The notes below the pieces were generated by a model. That model had not been told where the DNA came from. It was given only the letters and a program-made list of their open reading frames with translations, and searched no databases. Positions 61,828 to 64,000 of a stretch of 64,000 nt of DNA are shown here, piece by piece. The stretch spans positions 310,001 through 374,000 of the forward strand of contig JADKJI010000063.1 of assembly GCA_016721085.1 (NCBI GenBank), in the 5' to 3' direction. How positions within the stretch are numbered: the first letter of the stretch is position 1; each line of letters starts with the position of its first letter. Position numbers and translations under genes: made by a program. The stretch is from Chitinophagaceae bacterium. Lineage in GTDB: Bacteria > Bacteroidota > Bacteroidia > Chitinophagales > Chitinophagaceae.

Positions 61828-64000
61828 TTACAATGAATAACTGAATGTCAGACCGATGGTGGTTCCGAACCTTCTGGTGAACCTGTAAGCATCCTTCCCT
61901 TTCTGGAATTTGCTGTTATCGTCGGCATTCTGATAGAAATACTGTGTTTGATTCAGGATATCTGAAATATTTAATCGAATCTCTCCCTTCTTCTTGATAA
62001 TCTTCTTTGCCACCTGGAAATCGAGGATAGAACGGGGAGCTTCATAAATGTCTGGAGAACCAGCACCTGAACTTAAGTCACCCACCAGATAAATCCTTTC
62101 TCCGATTCGGTTAAACAAGATAGTTGCATTCAATCCTGCCTTCTCGAGATCATATAATAATCCGAAATTCATCAGATATGGTGATTGTCCTTGTAATGGA
62201 CGATCTACATTAAATCCTTTGTCTGAAATACGGCTGTAGATATAAGCAGCATTTGCCTGAAGCGTAAAGTTTTTAAGCGCTGGAGCGAAATCAAGTTTCT
62301 TACGGAGTTCCACTTCTGCACCATATGTTCTTGCTTTCTCCGGATTCTGGTAACTGAAAGTGCTGGCACCACCACTTCCTTCATTAAAAATCTGCTCGAT
62401 AGGCTTGTTGAAGTATTTATAGAATACACCTGCTGTAATAACTTCACCAGACCTTGGATACCATTCGTAACGGAAATCAAGATTGGAAACCTTTGTCCTT
62501 TCCAGATTTGGATTTCCTTGAACAGAAGCATTCAATTCGAAATCATAGATGTTTAAGAAAGACAATTCACGAAGTTCTGGACGGATAACTGTCTGTGAAC
62601 CTGATAAACGAATATTGGTCTTTTGATTAAGCTTTAAAGTGGCATTTAAACCAGGAAGGAAATCTGTAACCTGTGTATGTGTGAATCGAGGATCCCATTT
62701 CTTTACACTGCCCACTAATTGATCATAATTCTCAACACGAAGACCCCAAACAACTCGTAATGCAGAAGACAGTTGGTTATCGAATTGGAGGAAACCTGCG
62801 TTAAGAATCGTATTGGCCAGATAGCGGAAGTTTCTTCCCTTAATAGCATCAAATCCTATCTTATCTCCTGTGCCATCACCGAAATTTTCCGGAGCGAAAA
62901 CCTGATCAGCTGGCAATTGGCGCAAAGCATCATTATCACGAGCCAGATAGTTAGCGAAAAGTTTTGCATCATAAAGACGATCCTTTACCTGGAACATGTA
63001 ACCAGCTTTCACAGTTTGTTTCTGGCCAAACATATTGAACGACTGTGAAAGATCACCACCTGCGGTATATATGTAATCACTCAAATCCTGATAAATACGG
63101 CTACCACTTTGTTGCGACAATGTATTTGATATAACCAGGCGGTAAGGATTAGTTGTATTCTGAGTTTGAGAATAGATGATTCTCCGCTGGTCAGGGATAT
63201 GACCATCTAATATATTGAAAGCGCCATACCATTTAAACTTCACCGTTTTTGCAAGAGTATGTTCACCAGTCAATTGGCTTGTAAAAAATGTATTCTGCTT
63301 GAATGTAAGTTCAGAACCTTTAATGTTTTCATCCCTGTTAAAATCAATACCCTGGCGACTGGTAACGAAATTGCTTGAATTTACATTGATGATCGACTTC
63401 AGTGAAATGCGGTTATTGTTATTGATTTGAAGAGAAAGACTACCCAATGCTCCTACAGATACATCTTGTGCATATCTAGTATCGCTAAAATCGTAATTGG
63501 TACTGAAGATAGAAGAAGAGAGGGAATTAGAACGGTTTACTAATTCAAGAATACGATTTGATTTATTGTACGTAATACCAACAGTTCCGCCGAATACTTT
63601 ACCGAACAACTTAGTATTGAAGCCACCATTAACCTGGAAAGAAGCATTCAAAGGAGCTGAAATTGTAGTTGGTGCCCACGCATTCCTCATTTCTTTACCA
63701 ATAGCTGTTTTTTCAGCAGGTGTCAGTATATCGAATTCAGCTTTGCGGGTATATGAAGATGGAAGCGCTCTTGTACCATCATCAATTCCAAGGAAATCAA
63801 GCTTACCACCTTTATCATGATAAAAATCCTTTCCTACAGTTTGGGTATTGATACCTGTTCCTGCCTGGATATTGAAAAATCCTTTTGAAGGAATATCTTT
63901 TGTATTTACCTGAATCAATCCACCTGCCCACTCACCAGGATATTCTGGCACGAATGCTTTATTGATTACAATATTATCAATCATCGCAGCAGGAATAAGA
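61828..64000 (-). CDS. TonB-dependent receptor, N-terminus beyond the right edge
   Basis: The frame is open to the window edge (reading LIPAAMIDNIVINKAFVPEYPG), so the apparent ATG at 63984 is internal. Visible are the end of the plug domain (EYPGEWAGGLIQVNTKDIP) and the whole beta-barrel, ending RFGTTIGLTFSYSL. Barrel features include alternating polar/hydrophobic strands and TNIRLSGSQTVIRPELREL, a segment common in Bacteroidota receptors with an outer-membrane beta-barrel domain. It pairs with the lipoprotein encoded next. The signal peptide and any carboxypeptidase-like domain are outside the window. Confidence 0.9.
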   Translation of the reverse strand, partial: LIPAAMIDNIVINKAFVPEYPGEWAGGLIQVNTKDIPSKGFFNIQAGTGINTQTVGKDFYHDKGGKLDFLGIDDGTRALPSSYTRKAEFDILTPAEKTAIGKEMRNAWAPTTISAPLNASFQVNGGFNTKLFGKVFGGTVGITYNKSNRILELVNRSNSLSSSIFSTNYDFSDTRYAQDVSVGALGSLSLQINNNNRISLKSIINVNSSNFVTSRQGIDFNRDENIKGSELTFKQNTFFTSQLTGEHTLAKTVKFKWYGAFNILDGHIPDQRRIIYSQTQNTTNPYRLVISNTLSQQSGSRIYQDLSDYIYTAGGDLSQSFNMFGQKQTVKAGYMFQVKDRLYDAKLFANYLARDNDALRQLPADQVFAPENFGDGTGDKIGFDAIKGRNFRYLANTILNAGFLQFDNQLSSALRVVWGLRVENYDQLVGSVKKWDPRFTHTQVTDFLPGLNATLKLNQKTNIRLSGSQTVIRPELRELSFLNIYDFELNASVQGNPNLERTKVSNLDFRYEWYPRSGEVITAGVFYKYFNKPIEQIFNEGSGGASTFSYQNPEKARTYGAEVELRKKLDFAPALKNFTLQANAAYIYSRISDKGFNVDRPLQGQSPYLMNFGLLYDLEKAGLNATILFNRIGERIYLVGDLSSGAGSPDIYEAPRSILDFQVAKKIIKKKGEIRLNISDILNQTQYFYQNADDNSKFQKGKDAYRFTRRFGTTIGLTFSYSL

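Overview
The window is about 40% GC by eye and reads as a chromosomal segment of a free-living member of the Bacteroidota, most likely of the Chitinophagaceae. The reasons are at least seven large secreted proteins ending in a type IX secretion (T9SS) C-terminal sorting domain, a SusC/SusD pair, several TonB-dependent receptors, a Bacteroidota-type F-ATPase operon (atpB-E-F-H-A), and promoter -7 elements of the TAnnTTTG form. The genus cannot be fixed from the sequence alone.

Layout. 1-16.2 kb: a partial secreted protein, pdxA, a secreted purple-acid-phosphatase-like enzyme, two large T9SS cargo proteins (BNR propeller and GEVED types), a LolA-like protein, and an exported sugar-isomerase / SUMF1-like / Gfo-Idh group. 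16.2-24.6 kb: an ABC-2 exporter pair, another T9SS protein, a three-gene membrane protein/winged-helix regulator operon, and a TonB receptor with a TPR protein. 24.7-31.2 kb: two paralogous T9SS proteins separated by six tandem ~190 bp units with conserved hairpins, then an RCC1-like T9SS gene broken by a deletion. 31.2-32.7 kb: a gene-free mosaic of inverted repeats. 32.7-41.0 kb: the ATP synthase operon, an MsbA-like ABC exporter with a frameshift, and a secreted protein with a predicted caspase-like Cys/His site. 41.2-44.3 kb: an OmpR-type two-component system and a T9SS protein. 44.3-52.8 kb: a tight six-gene operon that looks like a phosphonate/organophosphorus utilisation locus (YncE-phosphoesterase fusion, TonB receptor, PhnZ-like HD oxygenase, PhnX-like HAD hydrolase, DUF5690 transporter, FAD amine oxidoreductase). 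52.9-57.8 kb: SusD and SusC. 58.0-59.9 kb: a metallophosphoesterase and a glycosyltransferase. 60.3-64 kb: a beta-helix-like lipoprotein and a TonB receptor running off the right edge.

Two genome-level features stand out. One is a family of large palindromic repeats (cores made of gacgcag/ctgcgtc-type words). These sit at gene ends, have truncated or extended neighbouring genes, and in one duplicated pair lie in opposite orientation within co-oriented flanks. The other is that six genes between 37 and 59 kb carry small frameshifting indels, mostly in homopolymers or dinucleotide repeats. That looks more like sequencing error in a draft assembly than real decay, so these genes are probably functional. 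The broken RCC1 gene is different: it lost roughly 55 codons as well as the frame.
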